Source: Dama dama | Lineage: Eukaryota > Chordata > Mammalia > Artiodactyla > Cervidae | NCBI RefSeq assembly: GCF_033118175.1 | Contig: NC_083685.1 | Location: forward strand, 121,156,501 to 121,220,500 | Direction of reading: 5' to 3' | Length of the DNA: 64,000 bases | In this document: positions 23,501 to 34,924 of the stretch, piece by piece | Layout of the letters: every line of letters begins with the position of its first letter | How positions within the stretch are numbered: position 1 is the first letter of the stretch | The notes under the pieces: model-generated | What the model saw: the letters and a program-made list of their open reading frames with translations, nothing else | Told to the model about the DNA's origin: nothing | Database searches by the model: none | Made by a program: the position numbers and the translations under genes

Positions 23501-24090
23501 AGGATCAGCCTGCATCCTGGCTGACCACTAAGGGGCGTGTCCGTGACAGTACAGGCAGGCAGCACTGATCTCCCTCTACTCCTGTTTAAAGGCCAGGGGC
23601 TATGAGACAGCTGGTTGGAGCTGGGAAAAGTCCCCCAAACATGACTGTTGGAAATGTCCCCAGACTGATCTGAGGGATAAGGAGACAAGAAAGGGGGCAG
23701 CAAGGGTGTGTCAGAGGCTTGTAGAGGGGAGACCAGGCTGCGGGGGTCCCTGAGAAATCACCCAGGACAGTCAAGGAGGCCAAGAACCAAACACAGTCAA
23801 TGTTGGGCTTCACAGAGAACGGATGCTGCTTCCACGCATGGCATAATTTTAGGCGTTCTCCCTGCCTCCACCCTGCTCATAGCGATCATCCCACCCGGTC
23901 ACCAGGGCAGCCTCCGAAATGGTCTTCCAGTCTGCTCCGTTGCCAGGGCTAGAGCTATTCTCCACTGAGTGGCCAGAAGAAGCTTTCAAAAATAGTCACC
24001 TGCACCCTCCTACACTCTCGGTGGGAATGTAAATTGGTGCAGCTACTATAGAGAACAGTATGGAGGATCCCTCAAAAACTAAAAATAGAG

Positions 24091-24208
24091 ACTTCCTTGA
24101 CAGTCCAGTGGTTAAGACTCCCCACTTTCTTTGCAGGGGGCACAGGTTCGATCCCTGGTTGGGGAACTAAGATTCAGCATGCCACTCAGAGTGGCCAAAG
24201 AAAAAAAG
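24091..24208 (+). repeat. tRNA-derived SINE inside L1
   Basis: Head 'acttccttgacagtccagtgg', B-box 'ggttcgatccctggttgggg', A-rich end. A 12-base duplication with one mismatch flanks it (24,079-24,090 and 24,209-24,220). Confidence 0.9.
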
Positions 24209-24673
24209 CTAGAAATAGAGTTGCCATATGATCCAGCAATTCCACTCCTAGGCATGTACCTGGAGAAAAATCTAATTTGAATTAAAAACATGCACCTCAA
24301 TGTTCACAGCAGCACTGTTTACATCAGCCAAGCCATGGAAAAAAACCTAAACACTTATCAATAGATAAATGGATAAAGAAAATGTGGCATATACATATAC
24401 AATGAACTACTACTCAGCCATAATAAAGAATGAAATAATGTCATTCACAGCAACATGGATGGACCTAGGGATTATCATATTAAGTGAAGTAAGTCAGAGA
24501 AAGACAAGATACATGATATATCACTTACATGTGAAATCTAAATAAATGATACAAATGAACTTATTTACAAAACAGGAATTGACTCACAAACACAGAAAAC
24601 AAACTCATGGATCCCAAAGGGGAAAGGGTGGGGGAGGGATAAATTAGGAGGTTGGGATTAACAGACACACACT

Positions 24674-24805
24674 GCTGCTGCTGCTGCTAAGTCACTTCAG
24701 TCGTGTCCGACTCTGTGTGACCCCATAGACGGCAGCCCACCAGGCTCTCCCGTCCCTGGGATTCTCCAGGCAAGAACACTGGAGTGGGTTGCCATTTCCT
24801 TCTCC
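24674..24805 (-). repeat. Bov-tA-type SINE (truncated), antisense, inside L1
   Basis: Starts with (GCT)n then 'aagtcacttcagtcgtgtccg', ends 'ggttgccatttccttctcc'. An exact 13-base target duplication acagacacacact lies at 24,661-24,673 and 24,806-24,818, so the insertion boundaries are certain. Confidence 0.95.
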
Positions 24806-25255
24806 ACAGACACACACTACTCTATATAAAATAGATAAGCAATAAGGACCTACTGCACAGCACACAGAACTATATGCAATATTTGTAACAACATATATGT
24901 TGTATATATATTATATACATAACTGAATCACTTTGCTGTATGCTTGAAACTAACACAACACTGTAAATCAACTCTACTTCAATTTTTAAAGAACTGTCAC
25001 CTGCTCTAAACCATTCTGTGACTCCCCATGTCCCAGTGCAATCTCAGCCCTTTAGTGCATCCAACAAAGAAGGCCCTGCTGAACTCCATGTCCGCCCCTG
25101 ACCCCATGCCATGCTCTGCTCTTGCCATCCCCAAACACCTTGCATGTGCTGCCTTTCCTCACTGAGAATACCTCTTTTCCAGGACAACTCTCACTCCTGC
25201 TTCAGAGCTCAGCTTAATCGATACTCTCTTGGGAAGGCCCTCCTGGATCCCCTGC

Positions 25256-26270
25256 CTGGGTGGGGGCCCTGCTGGGTGCTCCCCAGATGCACGTGGGTCA
25301 GCAGGGCTCTCCCAAAGGTAGAGTCTAAGGCTGGTAGGTGGTTTCTCTGGGAAGTGGGGAGCAGGAGTGCAGGGACGAGTGATAAAGTTGGCCACTTCTG
25401 TGAGCACCAGGTGCCCAATCCCCGGGGAACTCCTGGGAGGCTTACGAACCACCCAAGACCATCCCCCAGGGGCAGAAAAAGGGTCTTATCCATTGACTCT
25501 TCAGTGAGGTGCAGTGTGGCCTCATTCCCCCCTTACCACGTGTGCATGTGAGTGCGCAAAGCAGAAAGGAGCCCCGGGGCCACAAGGAGGTGAAGGCCTC
25601 CCGGCTGCCCGGCGGGGCTGGTGGTGGGGGATGGGGAGCTGGCCTCAGCCTGTGCAGCCCTGACAGCAAGCTGTGGCCGCCATGAGAGTTAAGACCCAAG
25701 AGGTGACAGGTATGCTCCCGGCTGTACTTCTTCACTCTGCAAGAATCTGTTAGGTCAATCTAGGCACAGGTTCAATCCCTGATTAAGGAACTAAGATCTG
25801 ACATCTTGCATGCAGCCAAAGGAAAAAAAAAAAGCCACTGCCTTTGCACCCCACTAGAGATGGATGGGGTGACCAGGAGGGGATAGGAAGCATGACACAC
25901 AATCCTCCCTGGGAGTTTGCCCCCACCTTGGAGCCTCAAGGACAGTCATGACTAAGGCCTAGCTTTGACTGGTTCAGGGGACCAGGGGATGCTGCTGGAG
26001 CCACTGTCAGCCGATGGGGCTGGTCCTCAGTGGGGGTGGGATGGAAGGGTGAGGCTGGCTCTGACCAGTTCTGCTGCAGCCCTCCTCCCAGAGCACTGGG
26101 CTGTCGCTATGCACAGCAGAAAATGGAACAGGAAATGAAAATCTTCCCAGCAAAGAGGCTTTGCAACCCCAAGACAATCCAACAGGAGGATGCCATTCCT
26201 TCATTCTTTTGTTTTCTTCCCACTCCATGACAGTTTAAGATTTCTCCTCTCTGACCCACCCGCACCTCTC
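25256..26270. other. Intergenic DNA with a small SINE relic
   Basis: SINE fragment at 25,762-25,832 (+): 'ggttcaatccctgattaagg' and a poly-A. Nothing else is recognised. Confidence 0.5.
25762..25832 (+). repeat. tRNA-derived SINE fragment
   Basis: B-box region and 3' body with an A12 tail; the tRNA head is missing. Confidence 0.75.
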
Positions 26271-26275
26271 TGCCT

Positions 26276-26277
<2 letters not shown>

Positions 26278-26329
<52 letters not shown>
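26278..26329 (+). repeat. (CA)26 microsatellite
   Basis: Perfect CA dinucleotide run of about 52 bases. Very likely polymorphic, and Z-DNA capable. Confidence 0.97.
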
Positions 26330-26331
<2 letters not shown>

Positions 26332-26784
26332 AAACATGAATTTGAGGAGGGCTCTTCTCACAGGAGCTACTGTTTTATCCCCAGGACATGCCCATATGCT
26401 GCAGGATCTGAAAGGTTTGGAAACTGACTCTGACTCAGCATCAAGGGGGTAAAAAAAGCGGTGGGCTGCATGGCCCCAACTGAAAAATAGCTCTCTGCTT
26501 CCTACACATAATGTCAGCTGCCCTCCTAGCTTGGAGACCCTCCCCGGACTGGCCCAGTGCTGCCAACAGCACAAGGACATCACTGTAATAATGATACCAC
26601 CACTGATCACGTCGCTCACTTCACTGGGTGCCTCTGCTGTGCCATTTAATGTCATCCTCACATCCACCCAGAGTCTCCCAGCTGGTGGCCAAGGCCGTGA
26701 CCCCGGAACTTGCATGCTGAGCCTCTTTCCCTCCCGGGGTGCCACATCCTCCTCAGAGGGTGCCTACCGCCTCTCTTTGATATT

Positions 26785-26975
26785 GCCTTCCCTAGTGGCT
26801 CAGATAGTAAAGAATCTGCCCGCAACGCGGGAGACCCAGGTTCCATCCCCGGGTTGGGAAGATCCCCTGGAGAAGGAAATGGCAACCCATTCCAGTACGT
26901 GTGTCTGGAGAATTTCATGATGGGCTACAGTCCATGGTTTCACAGAGTTGGACACAACTGAGCAACTAACACTAA
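26785..26975 (+). repeat. Bov-tA SINE, sense
   Basis: 'gccttccctagtggctcagatag', 'ggagaaggaaatggcaaccc', 'ggacacaactgagcaactaac'. Full-length monomer. Confidence 0.94.
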
Positions 26976-27289
26976 GCCACTAATTCATGGTGAGGGGTTG
27001 ACCAGAAAGACACAGGTTTGTGCTTCAGCCCAGTCAGATACCACGCTACAGGGATCTTAATACAACTGCTGGTAGCAGATGCCAATGTTTTAAGAAAAGT
27101 CCATGAAAGTGAAACTTAAAACCAAGAAATCAACTTAAAAAAAAAATCAGCTGGAAAGCTCTTGCATCTCTCTGTCTGGGAGAGTTCCCGGCAGCACACA
27201 ATAAATACCGGAAGACTGACTGTTCACTGAATGAATAAATGAATGAATGGATGGAAACAGAAGGCCAGGTCTTACATTACTAGAATTAG

Positions 27290-27400
27290 CTGTGCTGCTT
27301 AAGTCAAGACACTAAAATGTAAGCCTGGTCTGTAAAATGGGGGAAACAAAATATGACATCCCCTGTCGGGCTGCTTCACGGTTAGATGATCAATGAGGGA
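27290..27400 (+). repeat. MIR 3' fragment
   Basis: 'agcctggtctgtaaaatgggggaaac' then 'ggctgcttcacggttagatgatcaatgag' follow MIR order. Confidence 0.6.
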
Positions 27401-28182
27401 ATGAAGGGACTGGTTTGTGTTGGGTCCTCTGTTGCACTGGGAGCCCCCGGGGGGTCCTCGGGACCTCTCCAGTGTCTGGCAGCAGGCAGCCTCTGTCCAG
27501 CAAGCCTTGTCTGTGGTCGCTCAGTCCCCAGAAGAGGAAGCTCAAGAGGCAGGAGCCCATGCCCTCGCCTCCCAGGTATGAGTGATGGCATCAGGCATAG
27601 ACCTTGTAATAACTGTAATCCCTTGCTGGTACATACCATTTTTATTCTGAAACACTTATACACCTCAACTCATTTTATATTTCATATGCCCTCTCCTGGC
27701 ATTTGGCAGATGGTGAAATTGATGGGGAAGGACACAGCAGGCTGCGGCCCCAGGACCCATCACACCAGCCAGATGCCAATAGCTGGAGGGAGCCAACCAG
27801 GGGGATACAAAAGGGATTCTCGGGTGGGGCCTCCAGGGCTGCTCCAGACCTGGCTTTCAAATTTACTAGTTCCATTGTCAGGAAGGCAGGGAGGACAGTG
27901 CAGGGAGGCACTTTGATGTCTGAGGGCAACATGGCTGGGAGTGCCAGGACCTGTTGCCGGTGGCATCACTCAGAAATCTTAACTAATCTCTCAAGCAGTG
28001 GGATCCCAGGTGTGGGGCTCTCCTCCATCCTCTCCCTGGGTGGTCTCTCTACTGGCTGGCTGCTACTCTGCTGTCCTGAAGATGCTTTCGGGGCCCTGAC
28101 CTCCTGCCTGACCTGCAGTCCCCGTTGGTTCAGGACCAGTCTCCTCTAGGGATGATATGGAGAGTCTACTAAGTACTGGGTT

Positions 28183-28392
28183 TGGGCTTCCCTGGTGACT
28201 TAGTGGTAGAGAATCCACCTGACAACGCAGGAGACGCCTGTTCTTCTTCTGTCGGGAAGATTCCCCTGGAGAAGGAAATGGAAACCCACTCCAGTATTCT
28301 TGCCTGGGAAGACTCACGGACAGAGGAGCCTGGCGGGCTACAGCCCATGGGGTTGCAAAAGAGTCAGACACCCTCAGCAACTAAACAACAAT
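28183..28392 (+). repeat. Bov-tA SINE, sense
   Basis: 'gggcttccctggtgacttagtgg', 'ggagaaggaaatggaaaccc', 'gagcctggcgggctacagcc', and a CAACTAAACAACAA end. Confidence 0.94.
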
Positions 28393-28419
28393 GCCTGGTG
28401 CCCATTGTTTTAATTTCCT

Positions 28420-29195
28420 CCTGGCTGTCAAATAACCACTGCAGTGCGACAGGTCCCAGCATGAACTCACAGTCTCTCCCACCCTCCAGATCATCCCTTT
28501 CTCAGCAGACAGCACCAAAGAGTCAGGAAGCTTCACAATTCCTCCCTCTGCTCAGTCCTCACACCCAAGTCATCCCCAAGCCCTGACGATTTCATCTCCT
28601 CAAAAGTTCTCAAGTCCATCTCTCCCTTCCTGGTTCCTGCCACAACCTCCTTCCCCCACCCCGTCACCCAGCAGCAGCCTCTCAGACAGTGTCCCCTCAA
28701 GTCTGCCCTCCCAGGCAAGATTTCCAGGCAGAACCTCCTACATACACTCGGCACTGCAGCCGGGCCTCCTTGCAGATAGGATGAAATGGAAGGACGAAAT
28801 CGTGGCTCCTACAAGCTTGCCAGCCCTCACCCACGCAACGCCTCTTCCCTCCCAGCTCAGCAGCTTACTCTTCAAAGATGGAAGACATGCCCTCCCTCCA
28901 AGCACATGCTACACACCCGACCCACCATTATTCATGCCAGCTTCCTCCCTCGACACTCACCCCTCAAGACCCTGCACTGTTATCACCTCCTAAGGGGATC
29001 CCCCTGACTGCTCGACGCCCCCACCCACCTACCTGCCCTGGCCCAGGGCACTCACATGCCACCCCGCCCTGGAGGTGTGTGTTACCCTATCTGCCCACCA
29101 GGCTGAGTGCCCTCCAGATGGAGAGACTGTTGTGTTCATCCCTGGCTCCAGCACCTGGCCTGCCCCTCAGTAGATGCTCTGGAAATATTTGCTGA
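28420..29195 (+). repeat. Degraded L2 LINE
   Basis: Pyrimidine-rich L2-like sequence ending 'ttgtgttcatccctggctccagcacctggcctg' and 'tcagtagatgctctggaaatatttgctgaactgaa', which is the L2 3' end. The 5' limit is uncertain. Confidence 0.6.
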
Positions 29196-29229
29196 ACTGA
29201 AAACAAACTTAATGAATATTTACACTGTA

Positions 29230-30560
29230 CTAAGTACCCATAGTTCTGCCTGGTGCCAGAAGCCCCTGCTTGGAGAAAAGTGAGATGAGCTTTCCCTGAG
29301 ATGGAAAGGTAAGTTTAGTGCCTCTAAATTCTGTTTACGGGGGTCAGCAAGTCATCAGTTCAAGAGTACCTGTTCCCCACCTTGATCCCAGTACTGGACT
29401 TGGTCCAGAGGAGGGCAGACCATCCAGGACTCTGTTCCAGTCAGATGGGACTGGCAGCTGCCCAGGCTGGCTCAGAGGAAAGGGGCCATCAGGTGGGAAA
29501 TACCCCTGGGCACAGGGAGCCTGGAGGCGTGGGGTGGGGGCCCCCGCTGTCCAGCGCTAATGACCACAGCCCATGACTGTTAGTCCCCATGTGGCTGCTC
29601 CAGGGTGAGCTGCAGTCACACAGTGGACATGAACTTAAACAGTGTGGAAGGAGGGGTGGCTGAGCCTCCAAGGGTGGCAGGTGAGAACCTCCTCAGCCTG
29701 GGGCCTGGCCTGATCCACCGCCACCACTAGGCACGGGCAGGGTAGGCCTTGTGTCTTCTTTGGGTTCCTCCCTGGCACTCAGTCCTGCCAGTCCGAGAGC
29801 TCTTCCCCTGTGAGGGAGGGGAAGGGGGCCTGGGGTTGGGCCTTGATGGGTGAGGACAAAGCTGGGTGGGAGTGTGAAGGCCAGGACCTACCCCTCAGCT
29901 CTGCCTTCAATGCATGTGTGGGAGACCCTGGAGTTTCCTTCCTTTCCTTATCTGCCAAGTGAGGACAATAGCCCAGCCATGCCCTAGGAAGGCAAATGAA
30001 TGGACATGGACAGAGGGCTTTGGGAAGGACAATTCCTTGTTTGTAAAATAAGGCTATTGCTGCGGGGGTGTCTGAGAAAAGGGCAGAGGGGACTGCCCTG
30101 ATGGCCCCTCCTCCCAGCAGAGCTGGGCAGCAGGGACCTGTCCCCGTCACACCAGAAGGGGTGGATGGGAGTCAGTAGTGCCACTCCAGGCTAGGGGTAG
30201 AGGTCCTGTGGGGCTTGCTGCTACCAGAATGGCCACACCCCCACCCCTTTGGTCCCAGGGAGTCACATGGCCTGACTCTGTCAAGAGGCCTGGGCTGCCA
30301 GAGGTCCTTGCTGATTCTTACCTGGTAGCAGCCAAAAGCCTTTCTCCTCCATTCCAGGGACAGCCCGTGGGTGATGCCCCACAAATAAGCACACATAGAG
30401 AGGTGTATAAATTCATCCTACAGGACACAAAGTGAACACCCTGCCAAAGCAGCCCCCAGACTGAGACACAGATCATCACTAGCACTGATGCAAACGCAGA
30501 AACAAAACCAAAAATCAACTCAGGCACGTGACACGTGTCCCCACACTTTAAAACAGCAGC
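29230..30560. other. Intergenic DNA, nothing recognised
   Basis: Low-copy sequence. No gene or clear regulatory site supported. Confidence 0.5.
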
Positions 30561-30564
30561 CACG

Positions 30565-30770
30565 GGACTTCCCTGATGGTCCAGCAACTGACTCTGTGCT
30601 CCCAATGCAGGGGACTTGGGTTCAGTCCCTGGTCTCGGGGAACTGGATCTTGCATGCTGCAACTGAAGATAACACATACCACAACTAAGACCCAGTGCAG
30701 CCAAATACATACATAAATACATAAATAAATACATACATAAATACATACATAAATATTAAAACAAACAAAA
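30565..30770 (+). repeat. tRNA-derived SINE with (ATAC/ATAA)n tail
   Basis: 'gggacttccctgatggtccagc', 'gggttcagtccctgg', then an expanded ATAC/ATAA microsatellite tail at 30,705-30,757. Confidence 0.9.
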
Positions 30771-30789
30771 CCCAGCAGCCACTTACATT

Positions 30790-32018
30790 AGCACAGCGTC
30801 CTCCCATCCTAGGTGAGATGGCGGCTGACCCAGGAGGGCCCACAGCAAGTCCTCTGCAGCAAACTGACTCTGGTCTGAGGGGCCCACCTGGATCAGTGCA
30901 GACACTGGCCTTCTTCTCTTCTTAGATGGGGTCCCTGGGCCTTGCCTGGTTCTCCCCCTATACTCCGCAGCCTTCTCCCTGCAGGGGCAGCTATTTCAAA
31001 AAGCAGGTGGACCCTTACGTACCTTGTGCTGGAGGGGCTTAGAGTTGAGCGGTGGATGAGCCCTGGTCCAGGTCCATTGTCCTCCCAGCTCTTCCCAGTG
31101 CCCTGCCAGCGCCCACTCAGCAACCCTCATTACCTGCCATGAGGGGAGCTCTTTCCAGCCCCAGATCAGCTCACGGCCTTGACCCTTGAAAAGAACAGGG
31201 CCATGGGACACCACAGGATGAGTGAGGGTCTCGGGCACAGCAGCAGGCTTGGGCACCCTCCCTGGGTGGGCTCCAGACATCCACTGAGTAGAGACCCTCG
31301 ACAGCACTGATATCCTCAGAATAAGCGCCCGACCCACCTGTTTAGCCCTCCTATGCCTGTCTGCCTTTACTGTGCTGGCCACAGCCAGGGAGCTTCGGGT
31401 CACACTTCCCCACCTGCCCCTTTACTTTCCCTGCACCGAGATGCCTGCTCCTCCCAATCCCCCAGTTTAACCTCTGAAGGCCTCTCCCTCCTCTTCCACC
31501 AGTAATATGCCCAGCTGACTGGCTCCAGCAGACTGCTACATTTTCAGGAATTTGCAAGCTGATGGTTAAACACAGTCATCATTAAAATGTAAATTATACA
31601 AACTCACAATTATAGAAATTATACTAAGAACAAAGGTAATAGGTAGTCAGAACTCATCACTTTCTAATTATCTCTACTACACTTTACTATTGTCTATGCT
31701 TTTTAGGTTATTCATATCTATTGTGTCTGTGAGGTGGGAAAACCCCATCATTGTGTGATCCTGCACATCTCTTCCCAACTCCACTGCAAGCGGGTACAGC
31801 ACTTCTTCCCCCACACCCCACCCCCACCCCCACCACTGCTGCAGTCCTGGGGTATGTGATGCAGGGCGGGGAAAATCAGACATACACATTTGAGGGTGCC
31901 CCTTCATCCCGCACCTCTGGACCAGGTAGCTAGGCAACCAGAGGTTCCTTCCCTGAGAGTTTTAGGCAAGGCAGGCCTTCATTTTCTAGTCCCCAACTGC
32001 CAGATACCTCCCGAACTC
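30790..32018. other. Intergenic DNA with an AT-rich patch
   Basis: 31,560-31,735 is AT-rich (ATTA/TAAT-rich) and assigned to no repeat. A C-rich run CACCCCCAC... lies at about 31,812-31,832. No gene. Confidence 0.5.
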
Positions 32019-32029
32019 TAGGGAGGGAG

Positions 32030-32262
32030 TGCTGCGTGTTCGGTTGCTTCAGTGGTGTGGGACTCTCTGCGACCCCATGGACTATAGCCTTCCAGGCTCC
32101 TCTGCCCATGGAATTTTCCAGGCAAGAATACTGGAGTGGGGTGCCATTTCTTACTCCAGGGGATCTTCCCCACCCAGGGATCAAACCCACGTCTCTGGTG
32201 TCTCTTGTGTCTCTTGCATTGGTAGGCAAATTATTTACCCCTAGCACCATGTGGGAAGCCCT
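32030..32262 (-). repeat. Bov-tA SINE, antisense, with 11-base target duplication
   Basis: Family 3' end at left ('tgctgcgtgttcggttgctt'), head at right ('atgtgggaagccc'). tagggagggag lies at 32,019-32,029 and 32,263-32,273, exactly bracketing it. This is the last ruminant SINE before the NPTX1 island, 2.7 kb upstream of the promoter. Confidence 0.95.
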
Positions 32263-34719
32263 TAGGGAGGGAGAGGAGACCAAAAAAAACTACCAGAACT
32301 GCATCCCCCTGCCCTCCAGAGTCTTGAAGTCCAGTTTAAAAGATTTTAAGAAGGCAGAGAGCTGCCATAGTGCGCCCTGCCCCCCATCTCCCAATAGAGC
32401 CCCCGTGTCAGCTGCAGTTGTCCCCAATACTGCCTTCTGGCAGACAGGGTGCTCCAACCACAGGGTTCTGGGCCCTTGACCACAGTCTGCTCCCCTTGGG
32501 GTTCCATACTTTCCTCCTAGAGATGGAGGGAGGAGGGGGGAGGGGAGGTCTGACTCTCAGGGCCCAGGTGTCTGGGTGCCAAGCATTGAGATCTCTGGAA
32601 GTAAAAGCCCAGGTCCCTGCCATGATCGGGCAAGTCCTTGCCCCTCCTGGGGCTCAGGAGGCAAGGCCAGGCCCAGGGTTCCCGCTCAGTCCACACCGCC
32701 TGCCAGGCCCAGCTGGGCTCTTCTCCCGCGCCCACGCGATCTCTGGGCAAGCGCTCCCTGTGCACCCGGATAGCTTCCCCCCCCACCCCCGCCCCAGGCC
32801 CCGCGGGAAACCGCCTCCGATCAAATGAAGCCCTGTGCCGGGAAAGTGACCCTATCCGGTCGCGGGATGGGAGTGGGGGCAGAAGTCGTCGCGCCCCTCG
32901 CGCGGGTATTTCCTCTGGAGTCGCCTGCTGGCCTGAGGCGCAGACACGCGTGGGACAGTCATGGCCAGCCCCTCCCGAGGCCCAGGGCCGGGCCATGAAC
33001 TTCAGCGGGTCCCGGCGCTCGGTGGTGGGAGAGCGCGGCCCCCTGGGGATGAATCCCCCGCACAGCCCCGGGACAGAGTCGCGCGGATCCCAGACCTTCC
33101 GCGTGCGGGCCGCGGGGTCCCTCTGGCGCCGAGAAGCGGAGGCCAATGGACCAGCAAGGGCCGCGCCGGCTCGCAGCCCTGGGCTAGCTGAGGGTTCACG
33201 GATGAAGCAATGAAAGAACTGTGACCTCGGGTAGCCCCGGGGATGGGAGGAGGCTGCGGAGAGGAAGATGTGTTTTATCAAACAGGTCTCAATAGAGCTG
33301 GCTTCATTTCCCACCCGCGGACAGAAGCCAGCCCCGGACAGGGACCCGGGAGCTTCCCAGCTCTTGGGCCATCGCGGCGCCCAGAGGAGGCGAATGAAGG
33401 GCTCGGGGTGTGAGGCGGGGGTGTCCGCCGGGATGCCCCAATTTGGACTGTCTCTTTGACTCGACCTGTCGCCTGCAGTCGGATCCCGGAATCTTGGCGC
33501 CTCCTCTGTACAGGGGGAGCTTGGAGCGGCGGCTTCCGAGGCGCCTTTGGCTCTGACCGGCAGGGGCTCAGGTCCTAGTCGAGAGCCGGGAACCGGGCAC
33601 CGGAAACCGGACGGGAAACTGGGAGTCAAGCCCGCAGCACCGCTGCCCAGAAAAAATGGCTCAAGTGTGTGGGTGGGTGAGTGGGGTGACTATGAGTAAC
33701 GTAGCGTAGTGTGGAGCTCCTCAGGGGTGACGCCGCCCCTCCCGAAGTCAGGGACCCCTCGCCACCCGCGGAGAAGTGGGCAGAACTGGAGTGCATGGGA
33801 TCCAGAAAGCCCAACACACAGGCGGACACACGCAGACATGGACACACTGATGCATTCCAACTAGCACACGGACACGCACACGTGTCCTCATATCTCCGCT
33901 GTGGGAAGGCGCTCGGGGAGCGCTGAAGGGTCCGCTTGCAGGGCCCCCTCGGAAGTGCGCCGCCTCCCCCCGGGGCTGCAGGGAGCGTCCAGTCCCGGTG
34001 GCGCCGTCTGCCCGGAATCGGACCCACTCGGCTGGCAGGAAAGGCTTAATCCGCTAGGGACGCCTCCGAGAAGTGCCCGCCTGCCCCACCAGGACGATGT
34101 GGCGGCTGTCATTCCCGGGAGATGTTGCCAGTCTCCAAAGCCCGGAGCCGGGGTGGTGGGGGCGCAGAAGAGACGAGAGCGAGGTCATTGGGAAGCCCCG
34201 CGACCCGGGTTGTGTAGCATCTTTACAATCCCATACGGACATTGAAGAAACTTGGAGCGACCCCGCGACCCCGCTTTGGAACGGGGGAGGTAGCGAGGCT
34301 CTGTTCCCGGCGCCCCCCACCCGGCACACAGGTGTGGACGACTTGAGTCCTTGGGGACCCGGTCGAGGCCCGGCGAGTGTTCAGCCCAGCGGGGTGAGCC
34401 GAATTCTGTCCCTCGGGTCCGCCGTGGCCTCCCGTGTGCCTCAAGTCTCGTCGGAGATCTGGAGCAGCACGCAGGTGGCCCATCCAGAAGTCCGGGGCCG
34501 CGGCCCGGCCCACCCTACTCTCCACACCCGGCTCCCTCCGCCCTCGGCGCCTTCGGGGAAGCGGCGCAGGCTGGGACAGGGGCGGGCGGGCAGAGGATGG
34601 TGCAAAAGATGCGGCGGGGCCGGGGATTGGGGGGTAGTCTCCCCCACTGCGCGCCCCTGAGACCCCAGCCGCGCAGCGGGCCCGGGCCGCAGACAATTAA
34701 ACCGGGATTCCTCCCCCGC

Positions 34720-34790
34720 TGACGTCGCCAGCGCCAAGGCCCCTCCCGCGGTGGCATAAAAGGCGCGGGCTCCGCAGCGCAGGCGGCAGT
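34720..34790 (+). promoter_or_regulatory. NPTX1: NPTX1 core promoter: CRE-like site and TATA-like box
   Basis: TGACGTCG at 34720-34727 matches the cAMP response element at 7 of 8 bases. CATAAAAGG at 34755-34763 is a TATA-like box preceded by a C-rich Sp/KLF-type run. A start near 34785-34790 would fit TATA spacing and give a 5'UTR of about 135-140 bases. Activity-dependent control through the CRE is an inference. Confidence 0.75.
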
Positions 34791-34924
34791 GGGGGCCGGA
34801 CAGCGCGGCGGTGCGGACTGCGCGGCGGAGCAGCCAGCAGCGCGGCGCCCAGAGCGCGGGCCGCCCGCGGAGCCCCAGCCGAGCCGAGCCGGGCCCGGAG
34901 CGCCGGGTCCCAGCACCCGCAGCC
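34786..34924 (+). other. NPTX1: NPTX1 5'UTR (inferred)
   Basis: GC-rich leader between the inferred start site and the ATG. The upstream boundary is inferred from the TATA-like box only. No upstream ATG is seen close to the start codon. Confidence 0.6.

Larger units (their letters stand above)
24004..24995 (+). repeat. L1 LINE 3' end inserted in L2, with 9-base target duplication
   Basis: Standard L1 blocks: 'gggaatgtaaattggtgcagc', 'tccagcaattccactcctagg', 'ggataaagaaaatgtggca' and 'aacaccactgtaaatc'-like end. GTCACCTGC occurs at 23,995-24,003 and 24,996-25,004, exactly flanking the element. It contains two younger SINEs. Confidence 0.9.
23850..25255 (+). repeat. L2 LINE, interrupted by an L1
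   Basis: The left part (about 23,850-24,003) has 'atcatcccacccggtcaccagg' and 'tctgctccgttgccagggc'; the right part (24,996-25,255) has 'ctaaaccattctgtgactcccc', 'caacaaagaaggccctgctg' and 'gccatgctctgctcttgcc'. These follow the L2 3' ORF and UTR order. Confidence 0.65.

Noticed and set aside
26107..26745. 212-codon minus-strand open frame
   Set aside because: It runs through the (CA)n microsatellite, giving an artificial Cys-Val repeat.
32999..33020. Possible RE1/NRSF silencer (TTCAGC start) near the NPTX1 island
   Set aside because: Only the left half resembles the motif; the right half does not match.
32517..33629. 370-codon open frame on the minus strand across the NPTX1 CpG island
   Set aside because: Stop codons are rare in GC-rich DNA. 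No domain, signal peptide or family is recognised, composition is Pro/Arg/Ala/Ser-biased, and overlapping frames are open on both strands.
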